Shown: piece after piece, positions 9,118 to 19,629 of the stretch
How the letters are laid out: each line of letters starts with the position of its first letter
Numbering within the stretch: position 1 is the first letter of the stretch
Assembly (NCBI GenBank): GCA_003427395.1
Contig: BFEA01000601.1
Span: 319,905-383,904 of the forward strand
From: Chara braunii
Lineage: Eukaryota > Streptophyta > Charophyceae > Charales > Characeae
DNA: 64,000 nt
Direction of reading: 5' to 3'
Position numbers and translations under genes: made by a program
The notes under the pieces: generated by a model
What the model saw: only the letters and a program-made list of their open reading frames with translations
Told to the model about the DNA's origin: nothing
Databases searched by the model: none

Positions 9118-9961
9118 TGCAATCAGACTCGCCATCTTTCCCACCTCACATGAATGCAAACAGGTGCGCAGCAAACTGGCGACAACCACCCACTCGAAAC
9201 TCGGAGATATGGTAGCCAAGACCGTAGTTCAGGTACAAGTTCACTTCAATGGCTATGGCGACAAAGCGCCCACACAACTCTCTGTTCGCACACACAGGAT
9301 ATCCCACACGCGATACTTTGTACACCCATACACACACACACGCTACACTCCACCTACAGCGGCCGCTGCTAACCTATCGCTATGGCTAAGCTCCTTCTCA
9401 CCCACTTCGTCTTCGGGCTCACCGCAGACCACCTCGCACAAGTCGTTGTAGCAGCGCTTCCGCATGGCTTACGCAGGAATGAATGAATGGCTGGGCGTTG
9501 CCTCTTGATTTATACTTCTGTGTCTCGTTGGTCTGCCCTTTTCCCATGCCTGTGGTGCACACAGTCCCATGCGGTACTTGCTTGACTGGACTAGGACTGC
9601 TGACTCAGCACGGGTAGACTCCACCACTTGCCCACTTGCCTCAGCCTAAACGTGAGCAACTTCGAAAGGCCACTACTAGGACCTTCCAGAAGTCTGGGGC
9701 CTTTCGAAGACTGTAGCAGCTACGACCTTGGCCTTTCAGGACTGTAGCAGCTACGACCTTGACCCTTCGGAAGTTCTACAACTACGACTTCTAGAGCTCC
9801 CTAAGACTTCTACTCGACAGATCTACAGATCGAACCCCTACACCTACAGACCCTACGACTGACTACCACTTCTGCAAACACACCCAGGTCACGGGTTCAA
9901 CTCTCAGGGTCGACACAGGTTTGTACACAGGTAAGGTGAGGATTGGGGATCGAGCCCTGGG
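9118..9961 (-). repeat. 5' LTR of element F (outer end truncated)
   Basis: It matches 1560-2378 along its length, including the tandem CTGTAGCAGCTACGACCTTG units (9713-9765), the GATCGAGCCCTGGGA end and the GCTATGGC octamers (9252, 9379). It carries an extra segment around 9625-9700 that is absent from the 3' copy. It stops at GATCGAGCCCTGGGA, about 60 bp short of the TGAAACGG start seen in the other copy. Small indels between the copies show this is not a recent insertion. Confidence 0.8.
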
Positions 9962-10204
9962 AAACAAACCTTGCAAAGACTCTATACTCTGTACACATAA
10001 TCGTTCTTTCCCAGCCTTCCTCAGCACTGGCAATCCGTCAACTATCTTGAACTCCTCACACACCTTTCCATGTTGTGCTGTGAAGTGTCTAATGCTCTGT
10101 CTGAAAGCAGTCTCCCAACTGTTGACGTAGTCTTGGCAAGTTCGAATTCGGTCACTAGACAATGCATCAACTACCACACTGAACTACCATTGATGTGCTT
10201 GAGG
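9962..10204 (-). pseudogene. RNase H end and RNase H-integrase linker of G
   Basis: The minus strand reads VVVDALSSDRIR (the end of RNase H, normally NxVADALSR), then FKIVDGLPVLRKAGKERLCVQSIESLQGLF, the linker before the integrase zinc finger. It stops at the F insertion (9961/9962) and its continuation is at 1559. On the other side it stops at solo LTR H (10204/10205). Confidence 0.75.
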
Positions 10205-11572
10205 TGCAATCAGACTCGACTCAACTCGCTTCAGCATGCGAGGAAACAGATGACGACTCAACTGGTGCGATGCGCCCACACAAATCTCAGAGATAAGAAT
10301 GTGGCCAGGAACACAGTTCAGATTCAAACTTGTCTCGAATGGCTATGGCACACTGCACAAGACAAAGATTCTCACCCGATCAACTGTATCCACCAGCAAC
10401 ATGTTCGCACAAACACCCACACAAGGATCACCATGAATGCCCCACACGTACACACAGACACACGGACAAACTTCCTCTATCTCTAAACAGCTATGGCTGC
10501 CGTCTTCGTCCTATGCCAACTCACGGCTATGGCAGCATCTTCCTCCTCTTAGCCCTCTTCTTCCTCGGGCACCTGCAGACCTCCGTACACAAGACGCTCC
10601 GACAGCGCTTCCGCACGGCTCACAGGTAGAATGAATGAACGACTTGACGCTGCTCTTTTTTTATACTAGATTTATATCCAACACCTATGATTTCTAAAAA
10701 ACAAAAATATTTGGTTTCCATAAGCTTCACTTTATTTAATTTGACAAAGAATTCCCGCTTCCAGGAAGCCGCCGTTAGGCGTGATCACCAAAAAACCATT
10801 GACGCCAGTCGTAATTAATTATGATATTTTTTTGTCGACAACCAGCGAAGCTGTTTTTATTTGAGTAATTACACCTATTCCGGATGAATCAAATCATATT
10901 TGATTTGACCTACTTCGAATCGTCGTTGGTCTGCCCCTAGACCCTGGGCCCGGGATGTACACAGTCCCACATGGTACTTGCTGACTAGACAAAAAATGGC
11001 CTGGACTGGGTACCACTGACTAGACAAGGTAGGACTGGGGCTGGCCTTTGCTGACTGTACTAGGACTGTCCCTTGCTGACTCACCTACGAACTGACCTCT
11101 ACGACGTACGAAGCGACAGTTCTGAAGCTTCTAGAAGTCCTAGACTTGACCTTAGACCTATAGTAAGCCTACAACTGCTAAGGCTCAGGTGTACGGGTCA
11201 AACCCTCGTGACTGGACTATGTACAACAGTCGAACATTGCTTCCTATTGCCATTGCCATTGTAGCACGTGTGTAGCCCAACCCATAAGGGCCATGCGGAC
11301 TTGACGTCATCCCCACCTTCCTCCAGTATATCACTGGCAGTTTTTTGTGAGTGCAGCACATCGTTGCGATGTCTTAGCAACACAGGCTCAGGTCTACGGG
11401 TCAAACCCTCATGACCGAACTATGTACAACAATCGAACATACAACTTTCAGGGCTAGGTCAAGGGTTCAAAACACATAGGGTCAAACAGGTACTATACAC
11501 GTCAAGGGGGAAGGTCCAAGGATCGAGCCCTGGGATCTGCATTTGACACCGTTATAGGTGAAAACCGTTTTA
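10205..11572 (-). repeat. Solo LTR H
   Basis: It begins TGCAATCAGACTCG and ends GGTGAAAACCGTTTTA on the plus strand, matching the F LTR termini, but the interior is longer and diverged (1368 bp). GAGG at 10201-10204 and 11573-11576 is a 4-bp target duplication. It holds TATA-like TTATACTA near 10661, octamers GCTATGGC at 10342, 10490 and 10526, and TGACGTCA at 11302-11309. The element interior was probably lost by LTR-LTR recombination. RNase H sequence of G lies on both sides. Confidence 0.75.
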
Positions 11573-11576
11573 GAGG

Positions 11577-11735
11577 GTGATATCATATGTATATATGACT
11601 TGCATCATCTCTTGAGCATGTTAGACAGCATGGGCTGCGTCTTGAATCTTGATCCATTAAAGTCTCATGGTCAGACCAGACTTCAATATACATGCTTCTG
11701 ATCTGAAACAGGATACCTGCCATGAGCTAGATAGT
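11577..11735 (-). pseudogene. RNase H fragment of G
   Basis: The minus strand includes YIEVWSDHETL, matching the third catalytic Asp motif YSDHETLRW of gypsy RNase H. A block of about 40 bp (TGATCTGAAACAGGATACC onwards, 11700-11738) recurs at 47407-47445 beside element A's other end. This is one reason to think A sits inside G. Confidence 0.6.
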
Positions 11736-12125
11736 CGTGCTTCTAGAGTCCACTAGAGGCAGAGGGAGTTTCCAGTGGAGTGGTGAAATACGTGGATATC
11801 GAACAGAACGCCCAAGGCGAAAGCACTCTGCAGGGCCGATACTGACACTGAGAGACGAAAGCTCGTGTATGCTAAGTGCTGGACGATGGACGCTAAGTGC
11901 TGGACGATTTGATCCGTTTAGTGTTGGATCTCACGCGTTAAGTGTATGCCCGCAAGAGTGAAACTCGAAGGAATTGACGGGGGGCCGCACAAGCAGTGGA
12001 GCATGTGGTTTAATTTGTTGCAATGCGAAGAACCTTACCAGGGTTTGACATATTGCAAGTCCCTCTAAAAAGAGAGAGTACCTTCGGGAACACGAATATA
12101 AATGGTGCATGGCTGTCATCATACC
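11736..12125 (+). pseudogene. Plastid-type 16S rRNA fragment (nuclear relic)
   Basis: Recognisable small-subunit signatures in order: GGTGAAATACGTGGATAT, CGAAAGCACTCTGC, ACTGACACTGAGAGACGAAAG, the near-universal GAATTGACGGGG-GGCCGCACAAG (about 11970-11995), GGAGCATGTGGTTTAATT, GAAGAACCTTACCAGGG-TTGACAT, ACCTTCGGGAAC and GGTGCATGGCTGTC. The pattern follows plastid/cyanobacterial rRNA. The universally conserved 790-loop segment (GATTAGATACC...) is missing and replaced by two copies of GCTAAGTGCTGGACGAT. It has many substitutions and is cut at both ends, so it is not functional. A mitochondrial origin cannot be excluded. Confidence 0.85.
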
Positions 12126-13801
12126 GCAAGGTCGTGGGCCCGCAGCCCGTGGGGTGACCTTGAATGCCAAAACACTTATCATTCCGTGAGACCCATTTGC
12201 AGACCTCTTAACGCATTTGACCATGAACGAGCTTAAAGCACTGCTACTTCGGAGCCTCTTTTTCCCTATGCCAAGTTCTGCAGCACCCAGTTTGGTGGAA
12301 CCAGTGTGGATGCGAGATTGAAAAAATGAGGTGGCACCTCCATCCACTTCGTTTCGGTTGGCTGAGCCCCTAAAGACGTGGCGCATTAATGGCCACATCG
12401 AGACAAAATGGCTTGGAAAGATAGTGCTGGTTTAACTGAGCATAGGCAGCCTCGGGCATCCATAGGATGCGGCTGAGCCCGTAAAGATGCAGCACATAAA
12501 CGGCGCGTTGAAAGGCTGGGAAAGATATTAGTGGTCCAACTGAGCACAGACAGCCCCGCACGTCCACAAAAGGTTGACGGAATAACTAACGCTAGTTTCT
12601 CACGGACTGGCATTCTAAACCACAACGGCGCCCAATCCTCCTTTTGCTGAAGGCTAAATCTGCCAACGCTCAAGTGATCTCAAAACAAGAAGTGGCCATG
12701 AGAAAATACTTCCGCCTGTAGACTAGACTACCAGAATCACTAGTCGCAGTCTTCCTTTTATCTCCCAAGGCCACTTCAGGCCACTACTGCATAGCTACAG
12801 ACTGCCTTGCAGGCTGCTTCTGCAATGCTGCAAAATTAGATAACTGCCAAGGGCATCCTCGCCTCACCTCGATATCCACTCCGGTTGAGATACCAATACC
12901 AAATAGTTGGACATCGTGGTACCGAACGAGCATCTGAAAGATCAGCTTTGACAAATTTGGCTAAGGTGCTTAGTGGTAATGAAGTTTCCCATAACCACAA
13001 CCACATGAATTGCAAGAATCTGTTTCAGGATATACTCGAATGACTGCTGTACACAGGGATATTGTCTCCGCTGTGATACTATAGACAATTATGATGCTCA
13101 ATTAGTATTCAGGAATCAATGACCATGATCAATACAGTACCTACAAATACCAATATAGTATATAGCAAATGAATCGATAACTACCGTAAGCCCCGATCAC
13201 ACAACGGACGCATGCGGCAATCTTTCTGGCCCCACTCAGTCGCGGTGACAGTGCACTATGGCAGGAAGACAGTAATTGTTGAGTCACGAATAAATACCGA
13301 GTATTACTGACCAACGAATTGCCTAACCAGCACCTTTGGGCCCTCCCCAACCAACATCTACAGGCCAAGCGGAATGGCGAGCTATTGCTAGCAATGTTGA
13401 TATGAAGGGACACTCTAGCTCAGCATTCCATTCCCTTTTTCAGCACCTCTAGATGGAGTGCAACAAACCCTTGTATCGTAAATACACTCATCTCGAGATT
13501 TTACACAATCTCTCCACATCAAAATGACATGATGCTGGCAGCACCTGCAGCGGCTAATGAGCTTGAATTGTCATGCCCTTTACCCTGATCGAGGGCCCTA
13601 GTGATTGCATTTGCTTGAGCTGAAATTGCATTTCCAATCTCTATATGATGATTCCTGTGGCATGAACTAAATGTGTTCTCATACTGCATTTCTGTTCACG
13701 GGAGGGGGAGACTGGAAATAGGAAAAACTACAGGGGCGGGACTGAAATTGGATATTCGATTGAGTTTTAAAAAGGCAACAAGGATGGACAAGGACACAAG
13801 T
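12126..13801. other. Unclassified spacer with a local duplication
   Basis: No protein or RNA family was recognised. A block of about 100 bp at 12358-12460 is repeated, diverged, at 12470-12566 (shared GGCTGAGCCC.TAAAGA, GGAAAGATA and AACTGAGCA.AGGCAGCC patterns). The rest (12700-13800) is unique-looking, AT-moderate DNA without a long open frame. Confidence 0.4.
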
Positions 13802-14131
13802 AGGCCCAGAAGCTTCCGATAGGCCCCAAGTGTCTGGGCCTCTAGTGCAGCTGCTGGGCCTCGTTCGGTTGGGCCTTTCCAACTGTCTGTGTATGATGCT
13901 GCGATTCTTGCCCAGGGCCTGCATTTCAGAAAAGGCCCAGAAGGCCGTGAAAAATATTTGCAGCTCGGGTCTTGGGTTCCCTCAACCAACTGACACGACA
14001 CAACTGCCTAAACCCCAAATGCAAAATTGACAGCATTGGGCCTCTTGTGATTTGCCAGGCCCGCCTTCACTTAGGGCGGGCACACTTGTATCAGGGGCCC
14101 CTTAGGCCTGCCGAGGAGCCACATCCTCGCA
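13802..14131 (-). repeat. Truncated 3' LTR and PPT of A
   Basis: On the minus strand it starts TGCGAGGATGTGGC at 14131, preceded by the polypurine tract AAAGGAGGAAGGAA (14145-14132). It matches 46797-47122 of the 5' LTR almost base for base. Homology stops at about 13802, so only the U3-proximal third survives. It is rich in AGGCC/GGGCC words. Confidence 0.8.
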
Positions 14132-14171
14132 TTCCTTCCTCCTTTACTTCGATAGTCCCCTGAGAAGTCTT

Positions 14172-14588
14172 CTAATCTGCAGGCATCTTTCCTTTGAGTG
14201 CTCTTTCGTAACCTGCAATCACATGGGGTGCTGCTTGCTGAAGTTCTTCTCTAGCGAACAACCGATCTTCAATGGGATCAATATGGTGTCTGAATCTGAC
14301 ACAATATGGAATCCTTGGCTTGGGAGGATGGCCTCTGCCGGGAGGTTTAGGTACTAGCATCACCCGATGCTCCACAATTCCGTCGATGTCGACTTCACCA
14401 TCCATGGTTGGGGGCAGCATTGATCGTCTGTAGGGAAACTGTGCAGTCTCTGCGGAAGGTGCCAGCTTCGAGGCATGAAAGACTTGGTGTGTGCAGAGGT
14501 GAGGTGGGATGCGTATCACATAGGAAGGTCCATCTATCTGATTCCCAATTACGTCTAAGAGCTCCCAAGGACCGAAATACTGTGGCAT
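14172..14588 (-). pseudogene. Integrase tail with chromodomain-like segment, element A
   Basis: A 138-aa frame: PQYFGPWELLDVIGNQIDGPSY then IRIPPHLCTHQVFHASKL, FPYRRSMLPPTMDGEVDID and VEHRVMLVPKPPGRGHPPKP, ending with a VRFRHHIDPIEDRLFAREEL chromodomain-like stretch. The same architecture is seen in B (43264-43500) and F. The segment 14589-14970 between this and the catalytic core is frameshifted; it still shows DWDEKLPLAASLYNNAVL-like sequence (about 14830-14890). Confidence 0.8.
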
Positions 14589-14971
14589 TAGACTTTGTCC
14601 CCTACACGAAAGTTAGAAGGCCGCCTGTGTTCATTCTCAGATGCAATCATAGGATCCAGAGACTTCCTATTGTGTTCAACGGCCTGCTGCAGCAACTGTT
14701 CATACTTGACAGCAAATTCTATGGTGCAAGGTGCTGCAGTTGCCTGGTTCTCAGGCAGTAGGAAATCAAGGGCAGATCAGGGCTTCCAACCAAGATGCAG
14801 TTGGTTGGGAGTCTTGCCAGTAGCGTTGAGCACAGCGTTGTTGTATAGGCTGGCGGCGAGAGGCAATTTCTCGTCCCAGTCATCCTGACTTGATGTAATG
14901 CCTCAATAGGTGCTGCACTACTCGGTTCATTTGTTCCGCCTGCCCGTTTGACTCCGGGTGATTGCCTGACG

Positions 14972-15520
14972 TCATTTGCAGTCTAGTTCCCCTCTGTTGG
15001 GTAGTGTTTTGCCACAATTCACTTGTAAAGCGGGCATCCATGCCACTGACAATAGATTGGGCAAACCAAAGTCCCGCACGTGTCTCTTTCCAGTCCTGCT
15101 GGTCACAAGAGTATCCATGAAGTCCATGGATACACTTTGACCAGGACCTTCAGGAATCGGCAAGGGCTTAATAAGCCAAAGCAGAGCCCGAGTCCTGGGT
15201 TTGTCCCGTTGACAAACCTGGGAGGTTTCAATGAACCTTTTAGCATCTTGCATCATANNNNNNNNNNNNNNNNNNNNNNNNNNNNNNNNNNNNNNNNNNN
15301 NNNNNNNNNNNNACCTTTTAGCATCTTGCATCATAGAGGGCTTAATAAGCCAAAGCAGAGCCCGAGTCCTGGGTTTGTCCCGTTGACAAACCTGGGAGGT
15401 TTCAATGTACCTTTTAGCATCTTGCATCATAGAGGGCCACCAGAATCTCTGCACTAGGTTAGCTGATGTTTTCTTATAGCCGAAATGACCAGTTGCATCA
15501 TGACATTCTCCTGCAAACAA
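14972..15520 (-). pseudogene. Integrase zinc finger and core of A (gap, duplication, deletion)
   Basis: The minus strand reads FAGECHDATGHFGYKKT, WWPSMMQDAKRYIETSQVCQRDK (HHCC finger), LPIPEGPGQSVSMDFMDTLVTS (first catalytic Asp), then GKRHVRDFGLPN. About 30 residues between GKRH and VRDFGLP are deleted, after which the second-Asp region is frameshifted. The part around MMQDAKR...LLWLIKP is present twice, with 55 N between the copies. The repeat may be an assembly effect. Confidence 0.8.
15258..15312. other. Assembly gap (55 N) with overlapping edges
   Basis: The 23 bases ending at 15257 (ACCTTTTAGCATCTTGCATC plus ATA) are repeated immediately after the gap at 15313-15335. A further block of about 95 bp (15165-15257) recurs at 15339-15435. 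Contigs that really overlap were probably joined with a gap. Confidence 0.85.
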
Positions 15521-15541
15521 ACTACGTAAAGACTCTCTATC

Positions 15542-16336
15542 TCAGACACACAGTCTTTTATTCCCGCCCTTTTCAAGAAATAGCAAGCCATCAAACACCG
15601 TGAACTCGTCAGAAGTTACTTTATCCTTCGCGTCTAACATATGACAGATCTCTGACATAACTGCATCCTCTTGATAGACTTCCACCAAAAATTGAGGTAT
15701 ATAATTAGATATACCAATTTCGGTTATTAGCACGCGCAGATAATCTGCCCTTCGAGATAGTGCATCGGCTACCTTGTTATACTCTCCCTTTATTGGGTCA
15801 AGCTGATAGTCATACATGTCTATCACCTGAATCCATCTTTTAAATGCATCAGAGAGTACAGGTCGAGTCTTGATCCAACACAAAGTCTCATGGTTAGATC
15901 TCAAGTAGAAGAATCTGCCTAGGAGATAGTGTCTCCAATGGACCAGCGCTCTATATAGGGCATAGAGCTCACGCTCATACGTGGTCTTCGCTGACTTTTG
16001 GCATGGCATCTTCTTGCTCATATAGTCTATGGGCCTCAACTTTTCCCCCTCCTTTAGCGCAAGGACCACGCCTATGCTATATTGGCTGGCGTTTGTGGTC
16101 ACTACGAAGGACTGCTCACGATCTGGAAGTTTGAGGACTTCATAGTGTGTCAGAGCATACTTCAATTTCTTGAAGCTTGTTTCACACTCTTTGGTCAACT
16201 CCCAAGGGGTGTCACGGCGAGTTAGATATGTTAATGGGGAAGCTATAGTACTATAGTTTTTGACAAACTCGCATTTCTCCACATTGACCTTGTACTGGTG
16301 CTGTGTTAAGAGACCTAACACTGTTTTCAAGTGCAC
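15542..16336 (-). pseudogene. RNase H and RT connection of A
   Basis: A 264-aa frame. It starts in the RT thumb (VNVEKCEF), jumps by deletion to VKNYSTIASPLTYLTRRDTPWEL, then RNase H: FVVTTNASQYSIGVVLA, YERELYALYRALVHWRHYLLGRFF, LRSNHETLCWIKTR and KGEYNKVADALSRRADYL, then the linker to integrase. The usual TDAS Asp is Asn and the SDHETL Asp is Asn. About 70 residues (YLGHxxS to FLGMxGYYR) are missing between the thumb and RNase H. Confidence 0.8.
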
Positions 16337-17040
16337 AGCGTGCTCCTCTATACACGATGATAAACTTGTCTAAGTAATCATGAAAAATCCTATTCATCGC
16401 GTGTTGGAATGTCCCATCCACAAACTCGTACAGACCGTTCCCTGTCTGGAAAGCAGTTTTGTGTTGGTCCTCAGGTCTAACGGCAATTTGATGGCCCAAA
16501 CTCTGTCTCTTATACACATCTAGATGTGTATAAGAGACAGCCTCAGGTCTAACGGCAATTTGATGGTCCGAACTTCAAATCTATCTTGGTGAAGTACCGA
16601 CATCCCTGCACTCTATCCAATGGGTCGTCAATTCGGGGTAGGGGTTTCGCGTTCTAAACGGTGATGGCATTAAGGCCCCTATAGTCAATGCACATCCTTG
16701 GTCCGAACTTCAAATCTATCTTGGTGAAGTACCGGCATCCCTGCACCCTATCCAATAGGTCGTCAATGCGGGGTAGGGCCTCCGCGTTCTTAACAGTGAT
16801 GGCATTGAGGTCCCTATAGTCAATGCACATCCTTGGTGTACCTCCCTTCTTAGGAACGAATAGAACTGGTGCACCATAAGGAGAGGTACTAGGCCGAATC
16901 CACCCTTCTCTGTGAGCTCGCAGCGGAGCTCATCCAACTCCGCAGGAGACATCCTATAGATCCATCCTCTAGGTACTTTACTAGCAGGGACAACTTTTAT
17001 CACATGGACAACCTCCCTTTCAACCACACCATTGGGCTCC
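16251..17040 (-). pseudogene. Reverse transcriptase of A, YLDD deleted
   Basis: From 17027: [37 protein letters not shown] (frameshifted fingers), then NAxTxxxRRPYPAL, then after duplications and an adapter the segment [24 protein letters not shown] and HAMNRIFHDYLDKFIIVY. The catalytic motif should follow IIVY as YLDD, but the DNA jumps straight to an EEHAVHLKTVL-like segment in another frame. About 33-36 bp with the active site are gone. A 135-bp tandem duplication (16567-16701/16702-16836) and adapter sequence disturb the middle. Confidence 0.8.
16503..16540. other. Illumina Nextera mate-pair junction adapter (artefact)
   Basis: CTGTCTCTTATACACATCT (16503-16521) is followed directly by its reverse complement AGATGTGTATAAGAGACAG (16522-16540). 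This is the known Nextera mosaic-end junction. The 26-bp sequence CCTCAGGTCTAACGGC... lies on both sides (16469-16494 and 16541-16566). It is not biological sequence. Confidence 0.95.
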
Positions 17041-17793
17041 TAAAAAGGGTCTGAATACTGAGCAACGACTGCTTCCATCTCTGGGGGTGATTTTACGGCC
17101 TCCCCTTTCTCAGAGACAAACTAGCTACATGCCCTCCTCGCGATTCTGCTTATAATAGTTATAGAAAGAGGATGCACACATGCAGCCATAGTTCTGCACT
17201 AGACTGCTAGCTTTGAACTTATGTAGTCTAACAGTTCTACCATTGGGGAACTTGTAAATCATCACCTTCCTATCCTATTCGAATTGAGGTTGAGCAACCT
17301 CGAGGTAGTACATGCCTAGCAGCATATCGAAAGGCAATTCGTCGCTGATAAGGAATGAGATTTTACGTCTCAGTTCCCTCCATAGGAGAAGGTGAAGATT
17401 ACATCCTTAACACAGTCTTGGACGATCATACTGTGCTTGTTGGGCAGCCTAGATGCGAAAGATCTGCTTAGCTGTTGCACTTGGTCCTATAAGCGCAGCC
17501 TACCCACACAAGCACGACTGATGAAGTTTAGTGTAGAGCCTATGTCTGCGAAGGCCTCTACCACAAAATGTTCACCCCTAGGACCTTCGCTGATCATCGC
17601 CCAACAGTCTCTGAGGTCCTTTTTTTACCACTTAGATTGCCACTCTGAGGACCTTCGCTTACATCTCGCGAACAGAGCATCCGTGGGTCTGAATGTATCT
17701 GCAGGGCGATGGATGGGTCACTAGCCTTGGCCAACGCCTGAAGTGGTGAAGGCAACGTTACCACTTCAGCACAAGTAAGAGCGGCCAACACTC
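17041..17793 (-). pseudogene. Protease region of A
   Basis: The minus strand reads VVEAFADIGSTLNFISRACVGRLRL followed by an in-frame TAG (17489-17487), then VQQLSRSF and further downstream CLSICC-like remnants of the flap region. The catalytic D-S/T-G is DIG (17546-17538). The TAG lies exactly 19 codons after the Asp, as in B. A second stop and a frameshift follow near 17370. Confidence 0.7.
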
Positions 17794-19629
17794 CTACTGG
17801 CCCAAGGTGTTTCCCTGCGAAGTGCTCGCAGAAGCACCACCAGGGTTTGAAGATAAGCCCACCACTATTGGAGAGGCTACCTTTGTGGTGACCTTTTTGC
17901 CTCGGCACGTTCTGGACGTGTGGCCATCGTTGCCACATTTTCGACAGGTACCCCTAGCAACAAGGTCCCTCCATACCTCGTAATCTAAACCAAGTTTTAC
18001 CCATGCGAGTGTTCCTTGGTCGCCCTGACCCTTGGACCGGCCTACCTTCTGCTTCCCGATCCTCCTAGTCCTTTCCTTGATGGGAGCTACGACTCCCCCG
18101 TCCAAGTCTCACTAGCCCCACCTTGCTCTGTGTCATCCCTATTATCAGGGAGGTCGTCAATCTCCGTCGCCTAACCATCATGGTCGACGAACATGAGATT
18201 GCACTTCTTCCTCCAATCTTGGGGAAGTTACGACTTCCTACCATTTGTTTGTCCCTGATGAGCGGACCCAAGCTTAGCCTCCATGTCCAAGGCTTTCTTA
18301 TTGAACGAAGCGAAGTTATGGACGTTGATCGTGGCCTCATCCACCAGTTTATTTTTGACGTTTGTGGGCGGACATGGCAAATAATCCGTGAGTAGTACAT
18401 GTGGGTCATAGCGCACACCAAGTATTACGATCAGACGTTCTACAACGTCTGTGACTACCCGCACAGTCCGATACCATTTGGAACCGAGAATATTGATTGC
18501 ATCAGTGGCCTTCTGAGCCCCTTGAGGGTCATGCCACCTGTTGTACACACTCCGTACGAAGTCCTCCAATGTTTGGGCCTGCGCCCAGGCATCAAAGTTT
18601 TGACCATAACCCTGTTGCTGCACTACGCCATTCAACGATCGTGTTGTCGAACCCTCGAGAAAGGAGGCAGCGACTATAACTTCCTATTCTGGCCTTGTGA
18701 GCTTGTGCCTCACATAAGTAGGCACGGTCCTCACCTGGGTGTCCAGGTCCTCATCCTTTTTCCTGTCGCCAAAAAAAGGTTTGGGACTCAGCAAGGGAAT
18801 CTTGGGCATCCACTGCATAGGCTGGATTGGCCTACGAGATTGTTGCAGTGGCTGCATAGCCATTGAGACAGGTTGCTGCATGCTAACATGAACCCGTCCT
18901 GATGTTGTGGTTGTAGCTTCCACCGTCCTCGACGGTACAAAAGAAGTTCCACGGACCAGACCACTGCTTGCTACTAAACCACTTGTGGGAGGCATAACAA
19001 ATATAGGAGAGGAGGGCCCTACTTGCGATGGCGTCACTAGGGACCTGCAACCGAAGGGGGAGCTACAGAGTACCGAGGCTGCCTCATCATTGGACGAGGG
19101 GCCTACAATGCAGCCAGAATCCGGTCCTGACTGGCCACTAGCTGAGCCAGTGCTGGACAACCTGCGTTTCTGCCACGCATAGCAACGAGCGACGAAATGC
19201 ATGCATTGCAAGATCTAATGTTGACTCATCCAGTGCTTCTAACTGCATTGCAAGATCTAATGTTAACTCATCCTAGCTCCTGCCTCCGAGTTCCTGATCT
19301 AGCTTTTCTCGTTATCGCTTTCTGTCTTCTCTATGCTGCTTCTCTGAACTGTTGTTGCAGCTCGTCATTATGGGCTTTCGCTTGGAGGATCTCATAATCC
19401 TCCGATGTGAGAGGAATCAGCTGGCTGACTTGCGAACCAGCGGGCTGACTAACAAGACCCTGAGAGATACTCTTACTAACCCCTGACGGAGTAGCCTGGG
19501 ACGAGGCCTGTGACATGCCGCCCTCTCCCCTGCTTCCCTCCACAACCTCCTTTCCTCTCCTGGACCTAACCCCAGGAAAGTGATCGGTCGATTGAGAGCA
19601 GTTCTACGGGTAACGCTAAGAGGTTCCAC
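17794..19629 (-). pseudogene. Gag of A (several frames)
   Basis: N-terminal frame 19543-19331 has LTSEDYEILQAKAHNDELQQQFREAA, a short coiled coil. Frame 19211-18684 has a Ser/Pro/Gln-rich linker ending in PKPFFGDRKKDEDLDTQVRTVPTYVRHKLTRPE. Frame 18635-18228 carries the capsid core (VVQQQGYGQNFDAWAQAQTL, NRWHDPQGAQKATDAI, VRYDPHVLLTDYL, INVHNFASFNKKALDMEAKL). Frame 18105-17794 has an intact CCHC zinc knuckle CRKCGNDGHTSRTC. Gag packages the RNA. At least three frameshifts separate the parts. Confidence 0.8.

Larger units (their letters stand above)
1560..9961 (-). mobile_element. Gypsy element F (nearly complete, minus strand)
   Basis: Two LTR copies in the same orientation (1560-2378 and 9118-9961) enclose gag, PR, RT, RNase H, IN and a chromodomain-like tail, all on the minus strand. 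A degenerate primer-binding site adjoins the 5' LTR at about 9100-9117. Total length is about 8.4 kb. The outer end of the 5' LTR lacks about 60 bp present in the 3' LTR, and about 18 bp of host integrase sequence is lost there too, so no clean target duplication is visible. It sits inside the integrase of G. PR keeps DSG and RT keeps YLDD, but the RNase H and IN catalytic residues are changed, so it is inactive. Confidence 0.85.

Noticed and set aside
8386-9153. 255-aa Ser/Phe-rich protein in the F leader
   Set aside because: Composition-driven frame over pyrimidine-rich leader and part of the LTR.
11736-12125. Functional rRNA gene or bacterial contamination
   Set aside because: The core 790 loop is missing, both ends are cut, many substitutions, and it is flanked by retroelement sequence.
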